Shown here in pieces: positions 9,959-18,572 of a stretch of 64,000 bases of DNA; the stretch's first letter is position 1; each line of letters opens with the position of its first letter. The position numbers and the translations under genes are program-made. The notes under the pieces were generated by a model. The model worked only from the letters and a program-made list of their open reading frames with translations. It was not told the origin of the DNA and searched no databases. This DNA is from Halobaculum sp. XH14 (GTDB taxonomy: Archaea; Halobacteriota; Halobacteria; Halobacteriales; Haloferacaceae): positions 2,852,001-2,916,000 of the forward strand of contig NZ_CP134949.1 of assembly GCF_032116555.1 (NCBI RefSeq). Reading direction: 5' to 3'.

Positions 9959-10852
9959 TTACGTTTGCTGGATGCTAATCGTCTCTAGCAGCGGTTTTCG
10001 GAACACGATCATCAACAGAAGCGGCGGCAGTAGCGTCAGCGTCGACCCGGCCATCACGAGCGACCACGAGAGCTGGCCGCCCTGGACGTCACCCTGGAGT
10101 AGCTGGAGCCCGACCTGGGCGACCTGATTGGCCTCCGCGTCGATGATGATCAGCGGCCAGAGGTACTGGTTCCAGGCGTACACGAACATGATGATCGAGA
10201 CCCCGACGAGGACGCCCCGCGACATCGGCAGGAGCACGAACAACATGAATCGTCCCGGCCCGACGCCGTCCATTCTGGCGGTCTCGACGATCGACGTCGG
10301 GATCGACATGAAGTGCTGGCGCAGGATGAACACCGTCGTCGCGCTGGCGACGTAGGGGACGGTGATGGCGAGGATCGTGTTGCTCCATCCGAGATCGTTC
10401 ATCAGCTGGAACAGCGGGACGAACCGAACGGGGACGGGCAACAGCAGCGTGAACAGGATGAACAGGAAGACGAGGTCCTTGTACGGGACCCGGTAGTAGA
10501 CGATCGCCATCGCCGCGAACACGGAGACGACCAGTTTCCCGACGACGACGACGAGGGCCATCACCAGCGAGTTCCACATGAATCGGCCGAACCGGTAGTC
10601 GACCAGCGCCTCCCGGTAGTTCTCGACGGCGTAGCCGCCGGGGACGAGATCGCCGAGGCCCGTGACGACGCCCGTCTCCTTCGTGCTGACGAGCACCGCG
10701 ACCACGATCGGGAACACCACGGCGAGCACGAGGACCCACAACTGGAGGTGCGTCCCGGGGGGATCGCCGCGGATCGTCCTCCTCGCCGGGTCCCCTCCCA
10801 GCGCGTCGACCTGCCGTCTCGCGTATTCGACGATGCCGATCATGTCAGGCAC
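9959..10852 (-). CDS. ABC transporter permease (MalG/UgpE type)
   Basis: Inner-membrane permease of 297 residues with about six transmembrane segments and the EAA loop ETARMDGVGPGRFMLFVLLP that contacts the ATPase, near residue 200. It belongs to the second permease class of sugar or glycerol-3-phosphate importers. The start overlaps the end of the first permease gene by 8 bases, so the pair is translationally coupled. The first 30 residues are hydrophilic, and a Met further in is possible but less likely given the coupling. Confidence 0.92.
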   Translation of the reverse strand: MPDMIGIVEYARRQVDALGGDPARRTIRGDPPGTHLQLWVLVLAVVFPIVVAVLVSTKETGVVTGLGDLVPGGYAVENYREALVDYRFGRFMWNSLVMALVVVVGKLVVSVFAAMAIVYYRVPYKDLVFLFILFTLLLPVPVRFVPLFQLMNDLGWSNTILAITVPYVASATTVFILRQHFMSIPTSIVETARMDGVGPGRFMLFVLLPMSRGVLVGVSIIMFVYAWNQYLWPLIIIDAEANQVAQVGLQLLQGDVQGGQLSWSLVMAGSTLTLLPPLLLMIVFRKPLLETISIQQT

Positions 10853-11729
10853 CGTAGTACGAGTAACTGTCAGTCACTCTGAACTGGACGTACATCAGCA
10901 CGCCGACGATGAGGAACAACACGACGGATTTCGTGGAGGCGACCCCGAAGTTGAAAAAGGAGAACGCCTCCTGATACAGGTCGAAGATCAGGACGTTCGT
11001 CGCGTTCGAGGGGCCCCCGCTCGTCAGGAGATCGACGAAGGCGAACGTGCTGAAGAAGGCGTAGATCGTGTTGATGATGACGAGGAAGAACAGCGTCGGC
11101 GTCATGATCGGCACGTAGACGAACACGAGCCGACTCAGTCCGCCCACGCCGTCGAGCGCCGCGGTTTCGGTGAGCGTGTCGGGGACGTTGTTCATCGCCG
11201 CGATCATGAAGATCACGTTGTAGCCGATCTGCTTCCAGATGGCCGCGAGCGCGACGACGACGAACGCCTGGGGTCCGTCGTTGAACCAGTCGACGTCGAC
11301 GCCGAGCGCCTCCACCGGACCGGTCAGGACGCCCAGCGTCGGGTGGGCGATGAAGAGGAACACGAGCGCGCCGACCGCGGGGGGGAGCGCGTACGGCCAG
11401 ATCACCGAGAGCAGATAGACGCCCTGTCCGGTGTCGACCTCGTGGATGAGAAACGTCAGATACAGCGAGACGGCGATGACGCCGACGACGACGACGGCAG
11501 CGAACACGATCGACACGAACAGGCTCGAGTGATACCCCGAGTCCGTCAACAGGGAGAGGTAGTTCTCGAGGCCCACGAACTCGTCCTCCTGACCGAACCC
11601 GGAGTTGAAGAAACTGGTTCGCACGGCGAGTGCCGTCGGGTAGTACAGGAACACGACCGAGACGAGCAGCGTCGGCAACAGCAGCAGCCCGGACTCGAGC
11701 CGACCGGTGAAAATTTCGCGTGTGGACAT
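10845..11729 (-). CDS. ABC transporter permease (MalF/UgpA type)
   Basis: 294-residue multi-pass permease with an opening segment GLLLLPTLLVSVVFLYYPTA and the EAA loop around TLTETAALDGVGGLSRLVF near residue 195. It pairs with the downstream MalG/UgpE-type permease to form the channel heterodimer. It follows the binding-protein gene by 18 bases and overlaps the next gene by 8. The substrate cannot be read from sequence; sugars, polyols or glycerol-3-phosphate are the usual candidates. Confidence 0.92.
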   Translation of the reverse strand: MSTREIFTGRLESGLLLLPTLLVSVVFLYYPTALAVRTSFFNSGFGQEDEFVGLENYLSLLTDSGYHSSLFVSIVFAAVVVVGVIAVSLYLTFLIHEVDTGQGVYLLSVIWPYALPPAVGALVFLFIAHPTLGVLTGPVEALGVDVDWFNDGPQAFVVVALAAIWKQIGYNVIFMIAAMNNVPDTLTETAALDGVGGLSRLVFVYVPIMTPTLFFLVIINTIYAFFSTFAFVDLLTSGGPSNATNVLIFDLYQEAFSFFNFGVASTKSVVLFLIVGVLMYVQFRVTDSYSYYGA

Positions 11730-11747
11730 GCGTGTGGCTCCCGGTAG

Positions 11748-13103
11748 TCAGTCGTAGTACTCGCTCAACACGGCGTCGACCTCCGTTTTGAGCGCCTCGA
11801 TTTCGGCGTCGACGTCGGCGGCGTTCAGGATGTCGACCGACTTGTCCTGGATGACCGTCTGCACGTTGCGTGCCGGTCCGAGGAGCGCGCGTTTCGTCGC
11901 GGGATCGCTCGCGTCGCCGCTCTGGAGCTGTTCGAGCGCGACCCCGTACATCGGGTTCTCCTCGAACCACCCGTCCTCCCGGAGCGAGTCGACCGACGGT
12001 TGCGTGATCGGGTAGTAGCCCGATCCCTTGTGCCACTCGGTCTGGACCGCCGGCTGTGACATGTACTCGAGGAGCCGGCCGATCTCCCCGTACCGCTCCT
12101 CGGGCAACCCATCGGGGACGTAGAAGGAGGCGCCGCCGATCACCGGGCCGACGCGGGTCTCGCTGATGCTCGGGTACTGTGCCGCGCCGACCTCGAAGTC
12201 TTCCGAGTCGGCGATCAGCCCGGCGACCGAGGCCGTGCTGGTGAGCACCATCCCGACCTCCTGCTCGATGAACAGGGAGGTCGCCTCGCCCCAGGCCTCG
12301 ATTCCCGGGTTCGTGTAGAGGTCGTCGTCGGACATGCCTTTCCACCACTCGTAGAGGTCGTAGGTCGCCTGGGGGGTCCGGAACTCCGACGGCGTCCCGC
12401 CGTGGCCGTTCTCGCCGTCGGTCAGCAGTTCGCCCTCGAAGCCGTACCACGTCTCGACGAACCACACGTGGTTCGGCCAGGTGATGCCGTACTGGGTGAC
12501 GCCCTGGTCGACCAGCGACCGGGACGCGCTCCGGACCTCGGCCAGCGTTCGCGGCGGGTCGTCGGGGTCGAGACCGGCTTGCTCGAACGCGTCCCGGTTG
12601 ATGTACATGATCGCGTTCGAGTTGTTGAACGGCAGGGAGGCGAGTTCGCCGTCAACGGTGAAGAACTCCGCGACGTTGTCGAGGAACACGTCGGCGTCGA
12701 AGTCGTCCGGAAGGATCTCCTCGACGCGACGCACCTGTCCGGTGTCGAGCACCTGTTGGGCGAAGAGGCTGTCGACCTGAAGCATGTCCGAGACGTTCCC
12801 GGAGTCGAACGCGGACAGCGTGTTCGTCAGGACGTTCTCGTAGGAGTCCTGAAACTCCATGTTCACGCCGATTCCGGACTGATCCTCGAAGTCCGTGGCG
12901 ATCCGATCGAGGGTCTCGCCGTTCGTCCCGCCCATCGCGTGCCAGACCGTGAGGTCCTCCGCGATCGGGGAGAACTGTGAACTGCTGCCGCTGCTACCGC
13001 CGATACACCCCGCGAGTCCGGTCGCGGCGGCGAGCGCGGCTCCGGTCGTCGTGAGCGTGTTTCGCCGTGAGAGTCCAGCCGCCTGCTCGGAAGTTGGCGC
13101 CAT
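11748..13103 (-). CDS. Extracellular solute-binding lipoprotein (family 1) of the ABC importer
   Basis: 451-residue binding protein captured at the cell surface. From the ATG at 13103 the N-terminus has a twin-arginine motif (LSRRNTLTTTG), a hydrophobic stretch and a lipobox ending GLAGC, so it is a Tat-exported lipoprotein as is common in haloarchaea. The mature part resembles UgpB/MalE-like proteins (VWHAMGGTNGETLDRIATDF; later NSNAIMYINRDAFEQAGL and EIGRLLEYMSQPA). It heads the operon with two permeases and the ATPase. The longer open frame upstream lacks signal-peptide character and is rejected. Confidence 0.9.
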   Translation of the reverse strand: MAPTSEQAAGLSRRNTLTTTGAALAAATGLAGCIGGSSGSSSQFSPIAEDLTVWHAMGGTNGETLDRIATDFEDQSGIGVNMEFQDSYENVLTNTLSAFDSGNVSDMLQVDSLFAQQVLDTGQVRRVEEILPDDFDADVFLDNVAEFFTVDGELASLPFNNSNAIMYINRDAFEQAGLDPDDPPRTLAEVRSASRSLVDQGVTQYGITWPNHVWFVETWYGFEGELLTDGENGHGGTPSEFRTPQATYDLYEWWKGMSDDDLYTNPGIEAWGEATSLFIEQEVGMVLTSTASVAGLIADSEDFEVGAAQYPSISETRVGPVIGGASFYVPDGLPEERYGEIGRLLEYMSQPAVQTEWHKGSGYYPITQPSVDSLREDGWFEENPMYGVALEQLQSGDASDPATKRALLGPARNVQTVIQDKSVDILNAADVDAEIEALKTEVDAVLSEYYD

Positions 13104-13476
13104 ACGTGTTCGACCATCCGGACGCCCAGGATAACTGTTGATAATAGCATTGCCGTGCAGTAGCGATCCCTCGGTGGGTATCCATACGGCTCTACGGGGT
13201 CCAGTGACGGTCACGAGTGCTGGGGCGATCACGGTGACCCGGACCCGTGCCGATGGGACTGGAACGTGGCGCGTCCAGTGATGGAGGAACCGGACCCACA
13301 CGACGGTCGCCGACTCGCTCGGAAGCGTCGAGTCGTCGCGGATGAGTCGCTCAACGCGGCTCTCAACGGGACAGTCCGCCCGATACAGGTGTCCTCAGTC
13401 CCGGAGGTAGCCGTCCCAAAGCACCCGCCGAGGGACCCAACGAGGTTATCGGCGTAGAACGCGAATCGGCAGGACC
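13104..13476. other. Divergent intergenic region
   Basis: About 370 bases separating the transporter operon from a plus-strand HTH regulator. A+T-rich motifs near 13128-13150 are candidate TATA boxes for the binding-protein gene. A ttatc motif near 13446 lies about 30 bases before the regulator ATG, as expected for a leaderless transcript. No gene was found. Confidence 0.4.
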
Positions 13477-14136
13477 ATGAGTCTCATCGCCGAGTTCACC
13501 GTCGCAGCCGACAATTTTGCCCTCCGTGATGCACTGACCGCTGCCCCGGAGATGCTCATCGAGATCGAGGAGGTCGTGGCGACGATGGAGGACCGGGTCA
13601 TGCCGTACTTCTGGGTCAGCAACGGCGACCGAGCGGAGTTCGAATCGGCGCTCCGGGACGACGCGTCCGTCCAGAACATCACGCAGGTGGACGAACTGGA
13701 GAACGCCGTCCTCTATCGCGCCGAGTGGACGAGCAACGTCGAATCCGTCGTGTACGCCTACACCGAGGTCGGCGCGACGATCCTCCAGGCGACCGGGCAG
13801 GGTGACCAGTGGGAGCTGACGATGCGCTTCGACGACAACGACAGTCTCTCCCAGTTTCAGACGTATTGCCGTGACCACGAGATCGACTTCGACCTCACGC
13901 GCCTGACCGAACAGGACCAGCCGATGGCGAGTACCCAGTTCGGGCTCACCGCGACCCAGCGCGAAACGCTCGTGGCCGCACGCGACGCCGGCTACTACAG
14001 CGTCCCCCAGGAGGTGACCATGGACGACCTCGCGGCCGAACTCGGAATCTCCCGACAGGCGCTCTCGAAGCGATTACACTACGGCCATCACAATCTCATC
14101 ACGAGCACGCTCACCGTCGGGCAGCCGGACGAATAA
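13477..14136 (+). CDS. Bacterio-opsin-activator-type HTH regulator (paralog 1)
   Basis: 219-residue transcription regulator. The first about 150 residues form the sensor-like region of this family (MEDRVMPYFWVSNGDRAEF; FQTYCRDHEIDFDLTRLTEQ). The C-terminal 55 residues are the HTH_10 domain: LTATQRETLVAARDAGYYS, then the recognition-helix region AAELGISRQALSKRLHYGH. It is divergent from the ABC importer operon, so it could control it, though the family acts on many targets. A close structural paralog lies at 16711, sharing the PYFWV and FQxYCRDHxI motifs. Confidence 0.85.
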   Translation: MSLIAEFTVAADNFALRDALTAAPEMLIEIEEVVATMEDRVMPYFWVSNGDRAEFESALRDDASVQNITQVDELENAVLYRAEWTSNVESVVYAYTEVGATILQATGQGDQWELTMRFDDNDSLSQFQTYCRDHEIDFDLTRLTEQDQPMASTQFGLTATQRETLVAARDAGYYSVPQEVTMDDLAAELGISRQALSKRLHYGHHNLITSTLTVGQPDE

Positions 14137-14273
14137 GTTCACGTTGACACCCGTGGCGTCCGGCCGAACGAGTCCGTCGACTGCGAGCGGTCACCGAACC
14201 AGGTCCGGTCGTTGGTTTAATCGAGTGGAATATTCACCCGTACGTTCCAACCACGTGAGGACACTACCGGGAA

Positions 14274-14699
14274 ATGATGACATGCCAGACGAGGTTCCCC
14301 GGAGACGCTGACCGGATATACACGGCGCTTGGGAAGCAGCGGCGTCGGTCCGTCCTCTATACGCTCGTTCAGCAAGGCGGACGGGCGGAGATATCTCCCC
14401 CGGCACGGCGACTCGCAGCGGCGGAACAGCGGACGAGCGTCGCGGACGCGACCGAGGAGATGGTCACGCAGGTGGAACGCCAGCCGTATCACGTCCACCT
14501 CCCGAAACTGGACGACAATGGGTTCATTGGCTTCGATACGGACACGGGCGCGGTGACGCTCACCGAGAACGCCGGCCGGATTGCCGAACCGGTAGCGCTG
14601 GTGAGCGAACTGGAGGACACCGCCGAGCGCCTGGAGGGCTCGACCGAACAATCCCGGAAACGGGTGGGAACGGGAGCGGTGGAATCGAGCGATGAGTGA
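14274..14699 (+). CDS. DUF7344-type winged-helix protein (copy 1)
   Basis: 141-residue protein with the DUF7344 pattern: IYTALGKQRRRSVLYTLVQQ as the first helices of a winged-helix fold, followed by YHVHLPKLDDNGFIGFDTDT, the wing and recognition region with the characteristic H-LPKL-D-G. It probably binds DNA or acts as a partner of HalOD1-type proteins. Its last codons overlap the start of a tiny zinc-ribbon gene by 8 bases, implying coupled translation. Two other DUF7344 genes occur in the window (15529, 50397). Confidence 0.75.
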   Translation: MMTCQTRFPGDADRIYTALGKQRRRSVLYTLVQQGGRAEISPPARRLAAAEQRTSVADATEEMVTQVERQPYHVHLPKLDDNGFIGFDTDTGAVTLTENAGRIAEPVALVSELEDTAERLEGSTEQSRKRVGTGAVESSDE

Positions 14700-14859
14700 G
14701 CGAGTGCTGGCACGGTGTGGGGACTGTGGGCGAGGGTACGCGGCGCGAATCCTCGACGACGGGACGCTCCACGTGATGGGCGGGATAAGCGACTGCCGCT
14801 GTGGGTCCGACGCGTTCACGCAGGCGACGGTGAGTTTGGAGCGGCGCGACCCAGCCTAG
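14692..14859 (+). CDS. 55-residue zinc-ribbon-like micro-protein
   Basis: A short frame starting at the ATG in ATGAGTGA, overlapping the DUF7344 stop. The product (55 residues) has CGDC near residue 9, and CRC near residue 36 within SDCRCGSDAF, with Cys35 adjacent: a four-cysteine zinc-ribbon arrangement. Small zinc-finger proteins of this size are widespread in haloarchaea. The coupling suggests it works with the DUF7344 protein, perhaps as a regulator subunit. No precise family is assigned. Confidence 0.6.
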   Translation: MSERVLARCGDCGRGYAARILDDGTLHVMGGISDCRCGSDAFTQATVSLERRDPA

Positions 14860-15200
14860 CGGGCGATACGCAGTTCCCCCGAACGGCTGTTTCATGGCCC
14901 GTCATAGATCAAGAAGAGGAGCTCACCAGGGCGACTACTCCGCTCGTTCGGCCGAGCGGGACGGGTCAGTCGGTGGGACCGACGAGCACCGCCCGCTCTA
15001 GCTTGCATCGGTAGAACGTTCGAGTCGGGGAGTTACCGATGCACCGGTACGGTATCGAAGAAAGAGCGGCTCTGTTGAAACCCGATCGGTCAGACGCTAT
15101 TTGCGGTGAAACAACCGTAGATAGGGTTGCGAGTTGACCGATGGCCTCGTCCAATCGGGCGGGGACACACTACCGTTGTCCGGGATTCGGCCGACAGCGG
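14860..15200. other. Intergenic region with an IS-end-like sequence
   Basis: About 340 bases without a gene. It contains one copy of a 17-base sequence (15067-15083) repeated in inverted orientation at 16626-16642. Confidence 0.5.
15067..15083 (+). repeat. IS-terminus-like inverted repeat, left copy
   Basis: Sequence cggctctgttgaaaccc. The reverse complement of 16626-16642 is identical except for one base (T for A next to the final CC). The motif resembles terminal inverted repeats of haloarchaeal insertion sequences. No transposase lies between the copies. Confidence 0.55.
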
Positions 15201-15473
15201 TTACGTGACCTGGACGAACTCCGCGGTGCCGCTCTGCTCGACGGTAATACGGTAGCCGCTGTACGTGAATTCGACCGTCATCTGTGCCTCCGGTGACGGC
15301 GGATTCGAATACAGCGCCGAGATCATCCCGTCGATGCAGTCGTAGGTCGGTGTCAATTCGTCTGTTTGCGTTCCCTCAAGGTCGGCGATTACTTCCGCTA
15401 TCGCAACAGCCGGGTCCTCCCTGTCGGTGTTCAGTTTCCGGTGAACGATCTCGTCGTCGTGGGTTTCTGTCAT
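15201..15473 (-). CDS. HalOD1 output-domain protein (copy 1)
   Basis: 90-residue protein starting MTETHDDEIVHRKL. The HalOD1 pattern is visible: DPAVAIAEVIADLEGTQTDELTPTYDCIDGMISALY, then a C-terminal beta-hairpin TVEFTYSGYRITVEQSGTAEF. HalOD1 is a haloarchaeal domain thought to serve signalling. It follows a DUF7344 gene on the same strand by 55 bases. The ATG at 15473 was chosen over a longer open frame because the domain and family N-terminus begin here. Confidence 0.8.
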   Translation of the reverse strand: MTETHDDEIVHRKLNTDREDPAVAIAEVIADLEGTQTDELTPTYDCIDGMISALYSNPPSPEAQMTVEFTYSGYRITVEQSGTAEFVQVT

Positions 15474-15528
15474 AGTATCTCTATAGTTCGGCCTCGTGGA
15501 CGGAGTTGATGTGGTCGAAGCGCTGTTC

Positions 15529-15885
15529 TCAATCGCCCGCGGCGGGCGGTGCATAGCCGTCAATACGTGCCGCTTGGTCGATGAACTGGCCGTGCCCATT
15601 TACCCCGCCGAGTTCGATCGATTGCCTATCCTGGGCAACCGTAATGAGGCCAGCATCGGCAAGTTTCGGGAGGTGCATATGACGAAGTTGTACCTCGATG
15701 GTAGCACTACTGGTGTTCTGGCTCGCTTCGGGTTGGCCGGGATCCCAGTTGGCGAGTGAAGCCGCCAGCGTGTCGAAATCCACGGCCTCGGACTCCCGGG
15801 TCAGGTGATACAGGACGTAGCGTCGATACGGATGCGTCAAGAGGTCGAACATCTCGTTCAGCCCCGTTTTGGGTTGTGCTTCCAC
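15529..15885 (-). CDS. DUF7344-type winged-helix protein (copy 2)
   Basis: 118-residue protein with LNEMFDLLTHPYRRYVLYHL at residues 9-28 and RHMHLPKLADAGLITVAQD near residue 70, the DUF7344 winged-helix signature. It precedes a HalOD1 gene in the same orientation, so the two are probably co-transcribed. Upstream (15915-15945) is a T-rich, A+T-rich patch suited to a promoter. Function is presumed regulatory, from the fold only. Confidence 0.75.
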   Translation of the reverse strand: MEAQPKTGLNEMFDLLTHPYRRYVLYHLTRESEAVDFDTLAASLANWDPGQPEASQNTSSATIEVQLRHMHLPKLADAGLITVAQDRQSIELGGVNGHGQFIDQAARIDGYAPPAAGD

Positions 15886-16059
15886 ACCGATCTTCTGGTC
15901 CAGACCACCGTTACATCTTTTTTAGATAATTCTAAGTATTTGATAATCCAGGCAGGAGCGGCTGTTTGCTTTACTTTCCCAAGCACAACAGAGCGGACAG
16001 TCGGGCCACCTCCAGTATGAATACAGTACTCCAACTATTGCTGTCCTTCCCGCCGGTGG

Positions 16060-16517
16060 CTACCCCTCGGCCGAACCGATTTCCTCGGGCGCATCGGCGT
16101 CCTCTCCGGCGAACTCCTGATGGAAGTGATTCCACGGTTGGATGTGTTCTTCTGCCAGAATGTTGCTACTCACGATTCGCAGGCCGAGGTCGTCTAACTG
16201 GTCGGTACTTTCCTCGATCTCGGAGGTCGATTCGGCGACGACCTCGACGTGGATGTTCTCCTCGCCGGACAGCATCTCCCGGGCGTTGACGACACCCCGA
16301 ACGTCGAGGGCTTCCTCCGCCATCTCCGACCGACGGGAGAGTTCCGGATTGTATCCAAGGATGATCCCGTCCTCCTCCAGTTGCGTGATTCGGTTGTGGA
16401 TGGTCGTTCCGGTTACTCTGTTTCCTCCGCAATGTCCGTGTCGGAGGCCCCCCGGGCGTCCACCTGCAACAGGTGCAGGATGCGGCGATCGAGGTTGTTG
16501 ATGGGGGTATCGCTCAT
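16060..16517 (-). pseudogene. Lrp/AsnC-family regulator broken by a one-base deletion
   Basis: The minus strand from the ATG at 16517 encodes an Lrp-type HTH (INNLDRRILHLLQVDARGAS; DTDIAEET) that hits a stop at 16413-16415. In the next frame the protein continues perfectly as VTGTTIHNRITQLEEDGIIL, GYNPELS, then the AsnC ligand-binding domain to 16060. The expected codons are ACA-GNA-GTA-ACC; the sequence has ACAGAGTAACC, one base short. The full-length product would be about 152 residues, normal for Lrp. Either a recent inactivating deletion or a sequencing error. Confidence 0.82.
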
Positions 16518-16625
16518 GACGGTCTTTTCGTTGCCGAGTCAGTTGAATCGCTCGCCCGGACGGGACGCGCGTGGAGTCCCCCCTCTGGACGAATCACACA
16601 CTCGTTGGACTGTATCACTGGTTGG

Positions 16626-16642
16626 GGATTTCAACAGAGCCG
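16626..16642 (-). repeat. IS-terminus-like inverted repeat, right copy
   Basis: Sequence ggatttcaacagagccg, the inverted counterpart of 15067-15083. The two copies bracket about 1.58 kb containing the HalOD1/DUF7344 pair and the broken Lrp gene. Confidence 0.55.
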
Positions 16643-16710
16643 GTGAGGGTACCCGTCGGCGACGGTGAATGAGACAATACATCTTTTCAGCGGCCGCTCG
16701 TATCGTGGCC

Positions 16711-17358
16711 ATGGCAATTGAGGCGACGTTCACTGCGACTGACGGTGAGTTTCCACTGGCTGCGGTCTTCTCGGAGTTTCCCGCCGCCGAAATCGAACTG
16801 GACCGCGTCGTTCCGACGGATGAGTTTCTCATCCCGTATTTCTGGGTTCGAGATATCGAAATCGAGAACATCTCGATGGAGAACGTCGCGCACCCGGGCA
16901 TCCACGATATTCGGGTGGTCGATACCGTGGATGGAGCGGCGTTTCTTCGTATCGACTGGGACTTGGCGTACGAGAGCGTCTTAACCGCAATCATCGAAAC
17001 CAACGTAACGCTCATCTCCGCGCTCGGGAGCCAAACCCAGTGGTCGTTCGAATTTCGGGCTGAATCACAACAGGATCTCGCCGACTTCCAGTCGTACTGC
17101 CGAGACCACGACATTCCTCTTGAGCTTACGAAGCTTCACGCGCTCTCGCCGTTAGCATCGGGCCAGGAGTACGATCTGACCGATGCACAACGAGAAGCAA
17201 TGACGGTCGCGTACACGCTGGGCTATTTTGAGTCTCCGCGAGAGGCGACTCGGCAGGACGTAGCGAACGAACTGGGGATTTCACCGCAGGCTGTTGGGTC
17301 TCGGCTTCAGAGAGGGACTCGACGATTAATCGCAAGCACGCTCATGCGACTTAAATAG
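16711..17358 (+). CDS. Bacterio-opsin-activator-type HTH regulator (paralog 2)
   Basis: 215-residue regulator with the same plan as the gene at 13477: an N-terminal region containing DEFLIPYFWVRD, then FQSYCRDHDIPLELTKL, then the HTH_10 domain LTDAQREAMTVAYTLGYFES, VANELGISPQAVGSRLQRGT. The ATG at 16711 is favoured because an A+T-rich element (acatctttt, about 16678) lies 25-35 bases upstream, fitting a leaderless mRNA, and because homologous protein starts here (MAIEATFTATDGEFP). Targets unknown. Confidence 0.85.
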   Translation: MAIEATFTATDGEFPLAAVFSEFPAAEIELDRVVPTDEFLIPYFWVRDIEIENISMENVAHPGIHDIRVVDTVDGAAFLRIDWDLAYESVLTAIIETNVTLISALGSQTQWSFEFRAESQQDLADFQSYCRDHDIPLELTKLHALSPLASGQEYDLTDAQREAMTVAYTLGYFESPREATRQDVANELGISPQAVGSRLQRGTRRLIASTLMRLK

Positions 17359-17422
17359 TAATATATAAATATATTTCTAATGAAAAGGTTAGAAACATCC
17401 TACTGGCTCTCGTAGTTGGAGT

Positions 17423-18253
17423 ATGGAACGCGGTCTCAGAGGTAGACCTCAAGCGATGACTATGGAGCCACCCTTGTCATCCCAGCAATCCGAGGCAGGT
17501 CCGTTACGCGTCCTTCACGTCGATGACGAGCCTGATCTCTCGGAGCTAGTCGGTATTTTCCTGGAGCGTGAAGACGAACGATTCGCTGTCCAGACGGCGA
17601 CCAGCGCCAGTGAGGGCTTGGACCGACTTTCCCAGCAGGCGTTCGACTGCGTTGTCTCCGATTACGACATGCCCGGCTGTAATGGCATCGAGTTCCTTGC
17701 GGAGGTTCGAGAAGAGTATCCCGATCTCCCGTTCATACTATTCACTGGGAAAGGCACCGAGGAAGTTGCGAGCGACGCGATTTCAGCAGGCGTTACCGAA
17801 TACCTTCAAAAGGAAATGGGCACGGATCAATATACCGTGCTGGCCAATACCGTTTCGAACGCGATCGACCATTACCGGTCCCTCCAGATGGTCGGACAAC
17901 GCGAGCAACAGTTCCGGGAAGTCATCGAACGCGTAACGGATGCCATCGTCGAGGTGGATTCGAATTGGTGTTTCACTCTCGTCAATCAGCAGGCTGAGGA
18001 CCTCTACGAGATGGACGAGGAGTACCTTCTCGGTCGGGACTTCTGGGAGGTCTTCAACGAGGCGCTCGACACTCGATTCGAAGCGGAGTATCGACAGGTC
18101 ATGGAATCACGAGAACCCGCCTCGTCCGTCGAATACTTCTCCCAGCTCGACGGTTGGTTCGACATCGAGGCGTATCCAGCGCACAACGGCGGCATCACGT
18201 TCTATTTCGTCAACGTCCCGAAACCGCGAGACCATCCACCAGCGGCTGAGTGA
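17423..18253 (+). CDS. Response-regulator receiver plus PAS protein without output domain
   Basis: 276 residues. The receiver domain spans about 28-145: RVLHVDDEPDLSELV (acidic pair), phospho-acceptor Asp in CVVSDYDMPGCNG, the switch Thr in LFTGKGTEE and the Lys in EYLQKEMG. A PAS domain (about 155-260, REVIERVTDAIVEVDSNWCF; YFVNVPKP at its end) follows. No histidine-kinase, HalX or HTH region is present: the frame closes just after PAS. It may act as a single-domain signalling adaptor for a separate kinase. Upstream is a very A+T-rich promoter-like tract (17358-17400). Confidence 0.8.
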   Translation: MERGLRGRPQAMTMEPPLSSQQSEAGPLRVLHVDDEPDLSELVGIFLEREDERFAVQTATSASEGLDRLSQQAFDCVVSDYDMPGCNGIEFLAEVREEYPDLPFILFTGKGTEEVASDAISAGVTEYLQKEMGTDQYTVLANTVSNAIDHYRSLQMVGQREQQFREVIERVTDAIVEVDSNWCFTLVNQQAEDLYEMDEEYLLGRDFWEVFNEALDTRFEAEYRQVMESREPASSVEYFSQLDGWFDIEAYPAHNGGITFYFVNVPKPRDHPPAAE

Positions 18254-18572
18254 TGTACCGGAACCGGTGCTTTGGGGTTCGACCGCGCCGCCGGACACGG
18301 GGCTGGAACCACTCTCGTTACGCGAGAGACTCCCGAGTCGCAACCGAGAGATACGTTCCCCCGAAACGTCCCCCAAACCTGACGATGGCGACCGGGAACA
18401 CCCCGAGGATGCCGAGCGTCCGACAGCCGAGGAGTCCCCCGCGGGGGACCCATCCGCAGCGGAGTTGTTTTTCCTCCACGAACGAGGGAGGCGACGTTCC
18501 GGATACGTTCATCGTCGAAAGTACGTTCGGTGACTCCACAACGTTCTTCATCGTGGCCCGAGGGGTCCCGCT
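18254..18572. other. Intergenic region, no gene seen
   Basis: About 320 bases between the receiver-PAS gene and a membrane-protein gene. No kinase-like sequence continues from the PAS protein in any frame, so there is no sign that the gene was simply interrupted by a frameshift. Confidence 0.4.

Noticed and set aside
13104-13301. Longer start for the binding protein at 13301
   Set aside because: The extension lacks signal-peptide character, whereas the start at 13103 gives a Tat motif and lipobox at the normal distance.
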